Shown: positions 1-9,774, numbered from the stretch's first letter. The stretch is 37,311 bases of DNA from DATJPY01 sp035506135 (GCA_035506135.1 DATJPY010000117.1:1-37311), one strand, 5' to 3'. A program made the numbers and translations. Notes: generated from the sequence alone by a model not told the origin.

Positions 1-2
1 AC

Positions 3-1352
3 GGCGACCACGCCGATCGCGTGCTGCGGCTCGCGAGCGTCAGCGCGGGCGAGGGCGGCGGGAGCCTGCAGACGCCGATCGACGTCCTCGACGCGCAGGG
101 GCGGCGCCTGCCGGCCGAGGACCTCGTGGTCGGCAGCGAGGTGGTGGCCTTCCGCACGCGCGAGGGAGCTCTCTGCGACGCGACCCAGGGCGCCGTCACG
201 GCCGACAACTGCGCCAGCGCGCCGCCCGGCTGCTCGAGCACGGCGCAATGCGATCTCAACGGCGACGGCGACTGCTGCGACGACGTGCTCGAGGCCTGGG
301 ACGTGGCGCATGCCCGGCTCGTCAACTCGGGCCGCACCGTGACGTCCTGCCAGCTCGAGGCCTGCGATCCGCGGACACCCTACAAGGTGATCGGGCAGAC
401 CGTGCGCTTCCTCGAGCGCGAGCCGCAGCAGGACGAGGACCTGAACCACGACGGCGACCGCATCGATCTCGTGGTGCAGGTGCTCAAGGTGACGGCGCCG
501 CTCGTGAACGGCCGCGGCCAGGTCGTCACCGAAGGGGCCGTGCTACCGGACGACCCCGGGGGTCCCGACCCGCTCGACCCCCGCGCCGCGGGCGGCGACG
601 GCCAGGGGACCGGCGACGGCGGAGGCTCGGTGTTCGCGACCGTCGGCCGCTGCATCGAGGCGCTGTCGACCTCGTGCACGACGGTGGACGACTGTGCCGC
701 CGGGGAGTTCTGTGACAGCGCGACGAGCTCGTGCAAGCGCGACCACGGCACCTGCCGCAACGTCGGCGACTGCCCGAAGATCCCCTCGATTGGATGCGTC
801 ATGGGCGACGGCTACACCGCCGCGGCGGCCGACAGCGACGGCGACCTGATCCCCGACGCGATCGACAACTGCCCGAAGGTCGCGAACCCCGATCAGGCCG
901 ACGCGGACCACGACGGCATCGGCGACGCCTGCGACGTCGAGACGTGCGGCAACGGGATCCTCGAGGTCGACGAGCAGTGCGACGACGGCAACCTCGTCCC
1001 CGGTGACGGCTGCTCTCCGGCCTGCCGCACCGAGCACGGGCAGTGCGACGACGGCATCGACAACGACGGCGACGGCAAGGTCGACTTCGGCGAGGACCCG
1101 GGCTGCCTGAGCGCGTCGAGCCCGACCGAGTCGCCGGCCTGCGACGACGGCATCGACAACGACGGCGACGGGAAGATCGACTGGAACGGCGGCCCGGGCG
1201 CGGAGGGAACCCCGGACCCGGACTGCGTCGGCAGGCCGTGGCGGAACAAGGAGACGCCGGACACCACCGCCGGCTGCGGCCTCGGCGCCGAGCTCAGCCT
1301 GGTCTTCGCGGCCCTCCACATGGCGCGCCGGCGGAGGAATCGACGGAGCTAG
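3..1352 (+). CDS. Secreted Cys-rich protein with thrombospondin type 3 and Myxococcus-type repeats (5' truncated)
   Basis: The frame is open to the left window edge, so the true start and any signal peptide lie outside; a GTG at 21 is only the first in-frame start codon. Around nt 829-940 there is a thrombospondin type 3 calcium-binding repeat (DSDGDLIPDAIDNCP and a second DxDxDG unit). It is followed by a CGNG-EQCDDGN-GDGC block typical of the Myxococcus cysteine-rich repeat (TIGR02232-like), and then two near-identical CDDGIDNDGDGK units (nt 1044-1110 and 1140-1195). The protein ends in Gly-Cys-Gly-Leu-Gly, a short hydrophobic stretch and a RRRRNRR cluster, which resembles the MYXO-CTERM family of sorting signals. 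I infer a calcium-binding, disulfide-rich cell-surface or exported protein. The molecular partner is unknown. Confidence 0.8.
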   Translation, partial: GDHADRVLRLASVSAGEGGGSLQTPIDVLDAQGRRLPAEDLVVGSEVVAFRTREGALCDATQGAVTADNCASAPPGCSSTAQCDLNGDGDCCDDVLEAWDVAHARLVNSGRTVTSCQLEACDPRTPYKVIGQTVRFLEREPQQDEDLNHDGDRIDLVVQVLKVTAPLVNGRGQVVTEGAVLPDDPGGPDPLDPRAAGGDGQGTGDGGGSVFATVGRCIEALSTSCTTVDDCAAGEFCDSATSSCKRDHGTCRNVGDCPKIPSIGCVMGDGYTAAAADSDGDLIPDAIDNCPKVANPDQADADHDGIGDACDVETCGNGILEVDEQCDDGNLVPGDGCSPACRTEHGQCDDGIDNDGDGKVDFGEDPGCLSASSPTESPACDDGIDNDGDGKIDWNGGPGAEGTPDPDCVGRPWRNKETPDTTAGCGLGAELSLVFAALHMARRRRNRRS

Positions 1353-1409
1353 AAGGCCGGGCCTTGCGATCTTCGAGGCCGGGTGAGGCCCGCCGCCGCG
1401 TGCGGGCCG

Positions 1410-2537
1410 TCAGCTCGCGCGACTCATCTCCTTGAACGCCCGGCCGATCTTCGCGCGCCCGCGGTTGATCTCGCGGAGCTCGACCAGCGCCTCGTCGGCG
1501 ATGGCGTCGCCGACCACCCCTTCGGGCTCGCGCTCGAGCTGGCCCATGTCGACCCACGCCTGGTACAGGTGCCGCGTGCGCTCGGTGATGATGCCGCCGT
1601 GGAGCAGCGTCTTGATCAGCACGCGGAAGATGTTGGTGTTCTCCTTCATCATGCGGCGGCGGTCCTCGTTGGTGAAGGCCTCCATCACCGCCGCGCGCAC
1701 CCACTGCCACTCGAGGCCGAACTGCGGATAGATCGCCTGCTTCTGCTCGGCGTTCACCAGGTTGTTGAAGAGCGTGTGGAAGCAGGAGGCCGCCCAGTCC
1801 TCGACCTTGATGTGCTCCTCCTCGGTGAGCTTCGGCACGGTGCGCTTGGCCCAGATGCGGCCGAAGCGGTGGTGGAACGCCTCGTCCGTCATCACGAGCT
1901 GCACGGTGCGGCGCAGCAGCGGGTCGCGCGTCTTCGAGTGCAGCGACGCGAAGGCGCCCATCGCGAGGCCCTCGATCAGCATCTGCATGCCCACCAGCTT
2001 CTTGTAGACCTCGGGCGCCAGCACGAGCTCGCTCATCAGCGCGCCGAGCGTCTTCCCGACCGGCAGCGGCGTCCCGAAGCGCTTGCCGACGTACCGCGAG
2101 AACGCCGTCACGTGGCGCGCCTCCTCGCGCACCTGGTTGGCGGCGTACTCCTGCGCGCCCGGATCCCAGAGCACATGGCAGAGGCTCGCGGAGAGCGAGA
2201 GCGCGCCCTGCTCCCCGTGCAGGATCTGGGACAGGCTGAACCGAGAGACCTCGTTGGCGAGCCGGATCTGCTGGCCCTCGTCGAGCCGGTCGGCCACGGC
2301 GCAGTTCAGCTCGATGGTGAAGTCGCGCGGCATGATCGTCTCCTCGCGCAGGTCGAAGTCCTGCTCGAAGTCGACGTAGGCCGGGTCGTTGGGATCCCAG
2401 AAGTGGTCGACCGTCTGGGAGATGATCTCGTCGAAGGCGGAGCTGCGGCGCGCGTAGCGATCCACCTGGATCATGGCGCCGAAGTCGTCGCGGTCGACGG
2501 TCTCGTAGATCGAGTCGTGGGTGATGTGGTCGGCCAT
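1410..2537 (-). CDS. Ferritin-like diiron protein (putative oxygenase/desaturase-type)
   Basis: A 375-residue protein starting at MADHITHDS; GAGGAG lies about 10 nt upstream, and the longer open frame upstream overlaps the regulator gene, so the ATG at 2537 is preferred. Iron ligands typical of the ferritin-like diiron superfamily are visible: E109, the E139-A-R-H142 motif, a Glu at 189/190, and E219-A-F-H222, giving two E-x-x-H motifs in a helical protein. Known families with this pattern include AurF-type N-oxygenases, acyl-ACP desaturases and ribonucleotide reductase R2-like proteins. The exact substrate cannot be read from sequence. It lies 20 bp downstream of a TetR gene on the same strand, so the two are probably co-transcribed, and the regulator may respond to a substrate or product of this enzyme. 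Cytosolic; no signal peptide or membrane segment is seen. Confidence 0.8.
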   Translation of the reverse strand: MADHITHDSIYETVDRDDFGAMIQVDRYARRSSAFDEIISQTVDHFWDPNDPAYVDFEQDFDLREETIMPRDFTIELNCAVADRLDEGQQIRLANEVSRFSLSQILHGEQGALSLSASLCHVLWDPGAQEYAANQVREEARHVTAFSRYVGKRFGTPLPVGKTLGALMSELVLAPEVYKKLVGMQMLIEGLAMGAFASLHSKTRDPLLRRTVQLVMTDEAFHHRFGRIWAKRTVPKLTEEEHIKVEDWAASCFHTLFNNLVNAEQKQAIYPQFGLEWQWVRAAVMEAFTNEDRRRMMKENTNIFRVLIKTLLHGGIITERTRHLYQAWVDMGQLEREPEGVVGDAIADEALVELREINRGRAKIGRAFKEMSRAS

Positions 2538-2557
2538 CGGGATGGTGCTCCTCGGGT

Positions 2558-3211
2558 TCAGCGGGCGCGCAGGTGGGTGGGATGCATGCGGATCAGCGTC
2601 TCGACGACGGCGTCGCGCGGCGCGCGGCTCGGGTCCTCGACCCACCACGCGACCACGCGCGTCCACATGGCGAGCAGCGACTGCGCCGCGACGGCGGGGT
2701 GCAGGCCGGGATCGGCCTGACCCGACTCGATGCGCTCGCGCAGCCGCGCCTCGACGCCGGGAAAGAGCTCGTCGATCAGATCATCGCCGAGCGCCGCCGC
2801 CTCGTGGCCGCGCCCGAACAGGATGCGCATGAGATCCCGCTCGGACTCGGCGAACGACACCAGCACCTCCATGCGCATGCGGAGCTGCGCCTGGAGGTCG
2901 GGGGCCGCGCGCTGGCTGCCCTCGGCGAGCCGCTGGCGGAGACGGGCCAGCGCGTCGAAGGCGATCTCGCGGAAGAGCGCCTCCTTGTCGGCAAAGTGGA
3001 GGTAGAAGGTCCCGGCGGCCACCCCGGCGGCGCGCGCGATCCGAGTCGACGTGGTCCGATGAAGGCCCGCGCGGGCGAACAGCTCGGTGCCCGCCGCGAC
3101 GAGCCGGCGCCGCGTCTCGGCGCGGCTCCGGGCCTGGGCACCCAGCTCCATGGGACCGTCGATGGAGCGGTCCTGCCGGTCGATGACGTCGATTTCAGTC
3201 ACTGAACTCAA
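2558..3211 (-). CDS. TetR/AcrR family transcriptional regulator
   Basis: The N-terminal helix-turn-helix is clear: RRRLVAAGTELFARAGLHRTT, then IARAAGVAAGTFYLHFADKEALF, the TetR_N signature with the recognition helix GTFYLHF. The C-terminal part (about residues 90-217) is the usual variable ligand-binding helical domain. Three start codons are possible: TTG at 3211, GTG at 3202 and ATG at 3151. The ATG start gives a normal-length regulator of 197 residues and leaves the palindrome at 3201-3218 in the leader, where an operator would be expected; none has a strong ribosome-binding site. It is followed after 20 bp by the diiron protein gene, its likely target along with itself. Ligand unknown; TetR regulators beside lipid or xenobiotic oxidation enzymes often sense acyl-CoA or aromatic compounds, but that is inference. 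Confidence 0.88.
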   Translation of the reverse strand: MSSVTEIDVIDRQDRSIDGPMELGAQARSRAETRRRLVAAGTELFARAGLHRTTSTRIARAAGVAAGTFYLHFADKEALFREIAFDALARLRQRLAEGSQRAAPDLQAQLRMRMEVLVSFAESERDLMRILFGRGHEAAALGDDLIDELFPGVEARLRERIESGQADPGLHPAVAAQSLLAMWTRVVAWWVEDPSRAPRDAVVETLIRMHPTHLRAR

Positions 3212-3218
3212 GCTCAGT
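3201..3218. promoter_or_regulatory. Candidate TetR operator (imperfect palindrome)
   Basis: The 18-mer ACTGAACTCAAGCTCAGT is an imperfect inverted repeat with 14 of 18 positions symmetric and perfect 5-bp outer arms (ACTGA/TCAGT). It overlaps the upstream start candidates of the TetR gene and lies 50 bp before its ATG, the usual place for an autoregulatory operator. No clear -35/-10 pair was found, so the assignment rests on symmetry and position only. Confidence 0.35.
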
Positions 3219-3323
3219 CGACTTTAGGACAGGCGGCTCCCGCCGTCGAGGATCCGGATCGGGCGGCGCGGGCGCCTTGGTATCGGCGGCGGCCGCCGCC
3301 AGGCGGGGTCCTGGGGACGGGGC

Positions 3324-4154
3324 CTACTGCCCGTTCGCGTTCCCGCCGCGAAGGACGAGGGCGCCCGCGCGGCGCGCCACCGCGGCCGGCAGCGCGCGAA
3401 GGACGGCGCCCATCACCTTGTTGCCGCGACCCGGGATCACGATCAGCTCCCCGCGGCGCAGCGCCTCGATCGACGCCTCGACCACCGCCTCGGGCGTCAT
3501 CCAGGCGAAGCCGGGGATCCGGTCGGTGGGAACGCCGGCCACCTCCTGGAACTCGGTACGGGTGAAGCCCGGGCAGAGGAGCTGGAGCTTGATGCCGCTC
3601 CCGCGCAGCTCCTCGCTCACCGCCTGCGTGAACGAGTTGACGAACGCCTTGGTGGCGCCGTAGGTCGCGTTGAAGGGCGCGGGCTGGAAGCCGGCCAGCG
3701 AGGAGACGTTCACGATCGACCCGTGCCCTCGCGACCCGAACGCCGCCACTGCCGCGTGCGTGAGCCGCACCAGCGCGAGCACGTTCAGGCGGATCTCCTC
3801 CTCCTCGGAGTCGCAGTCGAGCCCGGCGAACGGACCGGCGGTGCCGAATCCGGCGTTGTTGACGACGAGCTCGAGCGTCGGCTCCTTGGCGATGCGCTCC
3901 TCGACGGCGCGGAGGCCCTCGGGCCGGGTGAGATCCGCCGCCAGCACCTCGACGCGCCGCCCGTGCGCGTCGGCCAGCCGGGCCGCGAGCTCGTCGAGCC
4001 GCTCGCGGCGGCGCGCCACCACGATCAGATCCCACGCCTCGCGCGCGAGGCGCTCGGCGAAGGCGCGACCGATCCCAGCGGAGGCGCCGGTCACGAGCGC
4101 GAGGCGGCGCGGGCCTCCGGGCTCGTCGCGGAGAGGGGCAGGCTGCTCGGCCAT
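3324..4154 (-). CDS. Short-chain dehydrogenase/reductase (SDR), classical type
   Basis: A 276-residue NAD(P)-dependent oxidoreductase. The start at MAEQPAP is supported by GGAGG six bases before the ATG. Classical SDR motifs are all present: cofactor loop TGASAGIG (22-29), ARRRERL after beta-2 (favouring NADPH), NNAG (99-102), catalytic Ser151 or Ser152, and Y165-G-A-T-K169. The family resembles the DltE/YqjQ-like group of acyl- or ketone-reducing SDRs; the substrate is not determined. It lies upstream of the TetR gene on the same strand with a 112-bp gap, so it may be a separate unit or the head of the same transcript. It is divergent from the TerB-like gene at 4256 with about 100 bp between them for both promoters. 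Confidence 0.88.
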   Translation of the reverse strand: MAEQPAPLRDEPGGPRRLALVTGASAGIGRAFAERLAREAWDLIVVARRRERLDELAARLADAHGRRVEVLAADLTRPEGLRAVEERIAKEPTLELVVNNAGFGTAGPFAGLDCDSEEEEIRLNVLALVRLTHAAVAAFGSRGHGSIVNVSSLAGFQPAPFNATYGATKAFVNSFTQAVSEELRGSGIKLQLLCPGFTRTEFQEVAGVPTDRIPGFAWMTPEAVVEASIEALRRGELIVIPGRGNKVMGAVLRALPAAVARRAGALVLRGGNANGQ

Positions 4155-4255
4155 GGGGGACCTCCAGCTCGGGCCTGCAGGGGCGCACGGGCACCCCGAG
4201 CATCGCATATCGGCGCGCTGGTTGGCACCGCCTCCGTCTGCGATTCTCCGCGCCC

Positions 4256-4783
4256 GTGAGCATCCTCCGGCGCTGGCTCGGCGGAGACGCGCGGGACGAC
4301 GCGGGCGCCACCGACGCCGTCCGCCGCATCGCCGCGCGCCTCGACGCGCTCCCGCCCGAGCGCGCGCGCTGGCTCGCCGCGTTCGCGTTCGTGCTCGCGC
4401 GCGTCGCGAACGCCGATCTCCGCATCACCGAGAGCGAGACGGACGCGATGCAGGCGCTGGTCGCCGAGGTCGCGGGGATCCGCTCCGACGAGGCGGCCCT
4501 CGCCGTGGAGATCGCCAAGTCACAGGAGCGGCTGCTCGGCGGCACCGAGAACTACGTGGTGACGCGCGAGTTCCGCAGCCTGTCCGACCGGGCAGAGCGC
4601 ACCCGCCTGCTCGAGTGCCTGTTCGCGGTGGCGGCGGCCGACGACACCATCTCGAGCGAGGAGAGCACCGAGATCGCGAAGATCGCAGAAGAGCTCGGCT
4701 TCACCCGCGCTGAGATGCTCGCGGTGCGCACGCCCTGGCTCGACAAGGTCTCCGCACTGCGCGATCTGCCGAAGAACGGCTAG
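4256..4783 (+). CDS. TerB-like (tellurite resistance protein B family) protein
   Basis: A 175-residue alpha-helical protein starting with GTG (SILRRWLG). Two related halves can be seen: one around FAFVLARVANADLRITESE (residues 43-62) and a second, FAVAAADDTISSEESTEIAKIAEELGF (about 123-149). Both show the TerB pattern of an acidic metal-binding turn (A-x-A-D-x-x-I-x-x-E-E) followed by a helix. The fold is known to bind divalent metal and is widespread outside true tellurite-resistance loci, so resistance is not implied here: no terC, terD or terZ neighbour is present. It begins the plus-strand side of a divergent region with the SDR gene, and is followed 31 bp later by a small basic protein. 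Confidence 0.75.
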   Translation: MSILRRWLGGDARDDAGATDAVRRIAARLDALPPERARWLAAFAFVLARVANADLRITESETDAMQALVAEVAGIRSDEAALAVEIAKSQERLLGGTENYVVTREFRSLSDRAERTRLLECLFAVAAADDTISSEESTEIAKIAEELGFTRAEMLAVRTPWLDKVSALRDLPKNG

Positions 4784-4814
4784 AGTGGGCGCGCGATCCG
4801 ATGCAGGAGGCCCC

Positions 4815-5012
4815 ATGGCAGCCAAGAAGCGCGCGGCGCGAAAGCCGGCCCGTCCGAAGCCGAGTCGTCCGAGCCCGAAACGGAAGACGGGGAGCGGACG
4901 CGCGGCGAAGAAGCGGACGGCCGCGAAGCGCGGGGTGGCACCGGACGCGGACGTCGTCTACAGCGACGTCCGCCGCGAGATGCGAGCGGGCCTGCTGGCC
5001 CGCTTCCGCTGA
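4815..5012 (+). CDS. Small Lys/Arg/Ala-rich basic protein (histone H1-like tail)
   Basis: A 65-residue protein with a good ribosome-binding site (GGAGG, four bases, ATG). Residues 1-45 are almost entirely Ala, Lys, Arg, Pro and Ser, as in the AlgP/histone H1-like nucleic-acid-binding tails of bacteria. The last 20 residues (DADVVYSDVRREMRAGLLARFR) are of normal composition and may form one amphipathic helix. I infer a nucleic-acid-associated or ribosome-associated role from composition only. It may be co-transcribed with the TerB-like gene 31 bp upstream, and it converges on the P-loop ATPase gene with 7 bp between the stop codons. Confidence 0.6.
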   Translation: MAAKKRAARKPARPKPSRPSPKRKTGSGRAAKKRTAAKRGVAPDADVVYSDVRREMRAGLLARFR

Positions 5013-5035
5013 ATTCCGGTTACGACCGGACCAGC
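5008..5035. terminator. Hairpin between convergent genes, possible bidirectional terminator
   Basis: TCCGGT-TACG-ACCGGA forms a perfect 6-bp stem with a four-base loop, extended outside by GCTG/CAGC after a small bulge. It spans the two stop codons of the convergent genes ending at 5012 and 5020. There is no U-tract, as is common in very GC-rich genomes, so efficiency is uncertain. Confidence 0.4.
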
Positions 5036-5711
5036 AGCAGCGTCTTCGGGTCGAGCGCGACGTGCAGGGCTGCGACGTCGCGGCTCTCGTGGTCCTTGAG
5101 CGCGCGCAGCGCGACCGAGTCGCCGTGGCCGGGCTCGAGCGCGAGGATCACGCCGAAGCACGGCTCGAAGACGCGCAGCTCCGCGGGCAGCGCGGGGATG
5201 CGCTCGCCCGGCGCCTGCGCGGTGACCCAGATCTCGAGCTCGGCCTCGCGCGCGAGGTCGTGCCACGCGCCGAACTCCTCCGGCGACCGCTGCGCGACGT
5301 CGAGCCCGTCGACCACGACCAGGTCCGGCTTGGCGCCGAGCTCGCGCTCGAGCGCGATCGCCTCGCGCAGCCGCTTGGCGTCGAACGCGGCCGGCGGATA
5401 GGCGCGGATGCGGCGCAGGCGTTCGATTTCCGCCCGCACCACGGCGTGGCTCTGGAGGTGGGTCGTGGCGGCCAGCTCCTCGAACACGGTGTCGTAGTGG
5501 TCGCGCACGTGCTGGACGCTGTGATCCAGGGCCACGTGCAGGGTGGGCTTGCCGTGCAGGAGGTCGTCGAGCGCCACGCCTACCAGGAAGGAGGTCTTGC
5601 CGACGCCGTGGCCGGCCAGCACCAGGCCGAGGTTGCCGCGCCCGAGGCCCCCATGGAGGCCCTTCTCGAGCAGGCGCAGCGGCGATCGCGCGTTCAGGTA
5701 GCGCCTGTACA

Positions 5712-5712
<1 letters not shown>
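5020..5712 (-). CDS. P-loop ATPase (RecA/KaiC-like fold) coupled to EF-G
   Basis: A 230-residue protein with Walker A AGHGVGKT (33-40) and Walker B LVVVDG (131-136), in the arrangement of single-domain RecA/KaiC/DnaB-like ATPases. The segment PTLHVALDHSVQHVRDHYD follows beta-2, and a helical insert (about 75-125) separates the two Walker motifs. Its ATG overlaps the EF-G stop in the sequence TGATG, so translation is expected to be coupled to EF-G. The partner and cellular role are unknown. Coupling to an elongation factor suggests a role linked to translation or a shared expression requirement, but no direct motif for ribosome or RNA binding is seen. Not a GTPase of the EF family: no NKxD motif is present. 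Confidence 0.7.
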
Positions 5713-7805
<2,093 letters not shown>

Positions 7806-7848
7806 GGCGACGGGACTCTTGCTGGGGGTGCCAGAGGGAGCGCGGACC

Positions 7849-8796
7849 TTAGCGAAGCCGCCGGCCGGCTTCGAGCCCGGCCTCCGCGGCGGGCTGCTTG
7901 GCCCCGTCCCCCACCCGCAGCCGGCCGATCGAGAGCCGGCCACCGCGCGCCGCGACGAGGAGGCGCCCCTCGCGCAGACCGAGCACGGTGCCGGGCGGCT
8001 CCGGACCTGCAGCAGAGGACGAGCCCGGCGCCGCGCGCTCGAGGCGCCCGTCGAACAGGCGCACCGGAACGTCTCCGAGGAGGGCGTGCGCGCCCGGCTG
8101 CGGGTCGCAGCCCCGGATCCGCCGATCGATCTCCTCCGCCGGCCGCTCCCAGTCGATGCGCGCCACCTCGTCCGTCACCAGGCCCTGGAAGCTCGCGCCC
8201 GCCTCGTCCTGCGCACGCGGCCGGGCGCGGCCGCGGTCGACGGCCTCCACCGCCTCGAGCATCGCCGTGACGCCCAGCGGGTAGAGCTTCTGGAAGTAGA
8301 GCGTCGCGGCGTTGTCGGTGTCCTCGATGCGGACGCCGGCCCGCTGCACCACGATCGGGCCCGTGTCGACCCCGGCGTCGGGGCGGAAGACGGTGACGCC
8401 CGTCTCGCGCTCGCCGAGGATGATCTGCCAGGGGATCGCGGCGCCCCCGCGGTAGCGCGGCAGCAGCGACGGGTGGAAGCAGAGCGACCCGAGCGGCGGC
8501 GCCTCGACGATCTCGGGCGGCAGGATCACCGTGGTGTACGGCATCACGTTCAGCTCGGCGCCGAGCGCGCGGTACTCGTCGACGCGCTCCGGAATCGCGC
8601 GGCCCTGGCGGCGGAACGCCCTGGCGCGCACGGTGCGGAGCCCGCGCTTCGCGGCCTCCTCCGCGAGCGGATCGGTCCGCCCGGGCGCGTCGGGAGGAAC
8701 GTAGACGGCCGCCATCTCGTGCCCGGCGTCGAGGAGGCCGACCAGCACGTCCCGCGCGAAGGCGGCCTGCCCGAAGAGCGCGATGCGTCGCGGCAT
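7849..8796 (-). CDS. Formyltransferase/10-formyl-THF hydrolase-type protein (FDH N-terminal-like)
   Basis: A 315-residue protein of the formyltransferase fold. The catalytic motif reads CFHPSLLPRYRGGAAI with His108, and the second motif FRPDAGVDTGPI supplies Asp144. The Asn of the methionyl-tRNA formyltransferase NxHxSLLP motif is replaced, and the sequence from residue 108 to about 185 resembles the hydrolase domain of 10-formyltetrahydrofolate dehydrogenase (ALDH1L), including the LYF-klyPlGvtAMlEAVeaV segment. A C-terminal beta domain (about 205-300) is present. A canonical fmt lies elsewhere in the window (33082), so this paralogue probably uses 10-formyl-THF for a different acceptor or hydrolyses it. 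It sits in a minus-strand run with infA upstream and EF-G downstream. Confidence 0.8.
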   Translation of the reverse strand: MPRRIALFGQAAFARDVLVGLLDAGHEMAAVYVPPDAPGRTDPLAEEAAKRGLRTVRARAFRRQGRAIPERVDEYRALGAELNVMPYTTVILPPEIVEAPPLGSLCFHPSLLPRYRGGAAIPWQIILGERETGVTVFRPDAGVDTGPIVVQRAGVRIEDTDNAATLYFQKLYPLGVTAMLEAVEAVDRGRARPRAQDEAGASFQGLVTDEVARIDWERPAEEIDRRIRGCDPQPGAHALLGDVPVRLFDGRLERAAPGSSSAAGPEPPGTVLGLREGRLLVAARGGRLSIGRLRVGDGAKQPAAEAGLEAGRRLR

Positions 8797-8816
8797 CGGC
8801 CTACCCTACCGGCTCC

Positions 8817-9407
8817 TCACGGCGTGCGCGAGCGATCGCCGACGCGACCGTGCGCGCGCGCGGGCACCCCGTGGACCAGCGTGTGGTCGGGGACGTCGCG
8901 GTTCACCAGCGAGCGCGCGCCGACCACCGCGTGCGAGCCGAGGTGCACGCCGCGGAGCACCGTCGAGTCGGAGGTGATCCACACGTGGTCGCCGAGCGTG
9001 ATGGGAGCGCCGCGCTCCCGGTGCTCGTCGTCGAGGTCGTGCTGGTCCGAATCGATGAGCCGGCATCCGGGGCCGATCCACGCCCGGCGCCCGCACAGGA
9101 TCCCGTGCTTCGCGGAGAGGTGGCAGCCGCTGATCCAGCTGTCGGGGCCCAGCACCAGCTTCGCGCCCGCGAAGACCGCGATGTAGATCGGCGCCTGCTC
9201 GGTCCGCAGCCAGGTGCGGTCGCCGATCTCGAGGCTCGCGCCGGGCCCGACCAGCATCGTCACCGCGCGCGGGGTGCGCTCGGTCGCGACGTGCGCGCCG
9301 ATCTTGAGCACGGCACCCGGCCCCATCTCGATGCGCGCGACGGCGAAGTTCGTGCTCGCAGTGGGATCGAGCTGGAAGCCCGGGTGCTCGGCGGCGAGGC
9401 GGCGCAA
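8817..9407 (-). CDS. Left-handed beta-helix (hexapeptide repeat) acyltransferase
   Basis: Successive hexapeptide turns such as MGPGAVLKIGAHV, VGPGASLEIGDRT, LGPDSWISGC and ITLGDHVWITSDSTVLRGVHLGSHAVVGA run through most of the protein, and it ends with the GVPAR motif typical of maltose/galactoside/LPS O-acetyltransferases. A DSDQHDLDD segment at about residues 118-126 holds the likely catalytic His. The start is uncertain: TTG at 9407 is the first standard start, yet the same frame continues upstream through a protein-like segment (WLLRAIQHRDRRRLRR) all the way to the infA stop codon at 9480-9482 without ATG, GTG or TTG. Homologues will probably show a start upstream, perhaps CTG at 9443. A role in O-acetylation of a surface glycan is likely from the family. 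Confidence 0.75.
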   Translation of the reverse strand: MRRLAAEHPGFQLDPTASTNFAVARIEMGPGAVLKIGAHVATERTPRAVTMLVGPGASLEIGDRTWLRTEQAPIYIAVFAGAKLVLGPDSWISGCHLSAKHGILCGRRAWIGPGCRLIDSDQHDLDDEHRERGAPITLGDHVWITSDSTVLRGVHLGSHAVVGARSLVNRDVPDHTLVHGVPARAHGRVGDRSRTP

Positions 9408-9479
9408 GCGGCGGCGATCGCGGTGCTGGATCGCGCGGAGCAGCCAGCGGACGTGAGGCCGGGGCCCGGAGGGCGTGGG

Positions 9480-9734
9480 CTAGCTCCCGCCGCCGGCGTC
9501 CGGCCCCCCCTGCCCTTCGCGCAGGCGGAAGGTCACGAAGCCGTGGGTCGGGTCGTAGGGCGAGAGGCCGACTTGCACGCGGTCGCCCGGGATCACGCGG
9601 ATCCGGAAGCGGCGCATGCGCCCGGAGAGCTGCGCCGTCACCGTCTGGCCGGAGTCGAGCGCGACCTGGTAGCGGCCACCGCCGAGGATCTTCTCGACGG
9701 TACCGGTCGCCTGGATCAGATCGTCGCGTGCCAC
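9480..9734 (-). CDS. infA: Translation initiation factor IF-1
   Basis: An 84-residue OB-fold protein beginning with GTG (ARDDLIQATGTVEKIL). The family core is clear: GTVEKILGGGRYQVALDSGQTVTAQLSGRMRRFRIRVIPGDRVQVGLSPYDPTHG read through residues 11-65, with the hallmark SGRMR and SPYD motifs. It binds the A site of the 30S subunit during initiation. The last 12 residues (Gly/Pro-rich GQGGPDAGGGS) extend beyond the usual 72 residues. It heads a minus-strand group with acyltransferase, formyltransferase and EF-G genes. Its GGAGGG ribosome-binding site is 13 bases from the GTG, longer than usual, and is the 3' arm of a hairpin (see 9748-9774). Its TAG stop is in frame with the following acyltransferase. 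Confidence 0.92.
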   Translation of the reverse strand: MARDDLIQATGTVEKILGGGRYQVALDSGQTVTAQLSGRMRRFRIRVIPGDRVQVGLSPYDPTHGFVTFRLREGQGGPDAGGGS

Positions 9735-9747
9735 GGGTGGTAAACGT

Positions 9748-9774
9748 CCCTCCGGCTCGGTCGAGCCGCGAGGG
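9748..9774 (-). promoter_or_regulatory. Hairpin sequestering the infA ribosome-binding site
   Basis: In the minus-strand sense, CCCTC and GGCTC pair with GAGCC and GAGGG around a GACC loop, giving two 5-bp stems separated by a small asymmetric internal loop. The GAGGG arm is part of the only Shine-Dalgarno-like sequence before infA. The structure could damp initiation or serve in autoregulation; a simple attenuator is also possible, though no U-tract follows. Confidence 0.4.

Noticed and set aside
1353..1409. Terminator hairpin between the convergent genes
   Set aside because: GGCCT/AGGCC pairs over an 11-base loop but the stem is only five bases with no U-tract; too weak to annotate.
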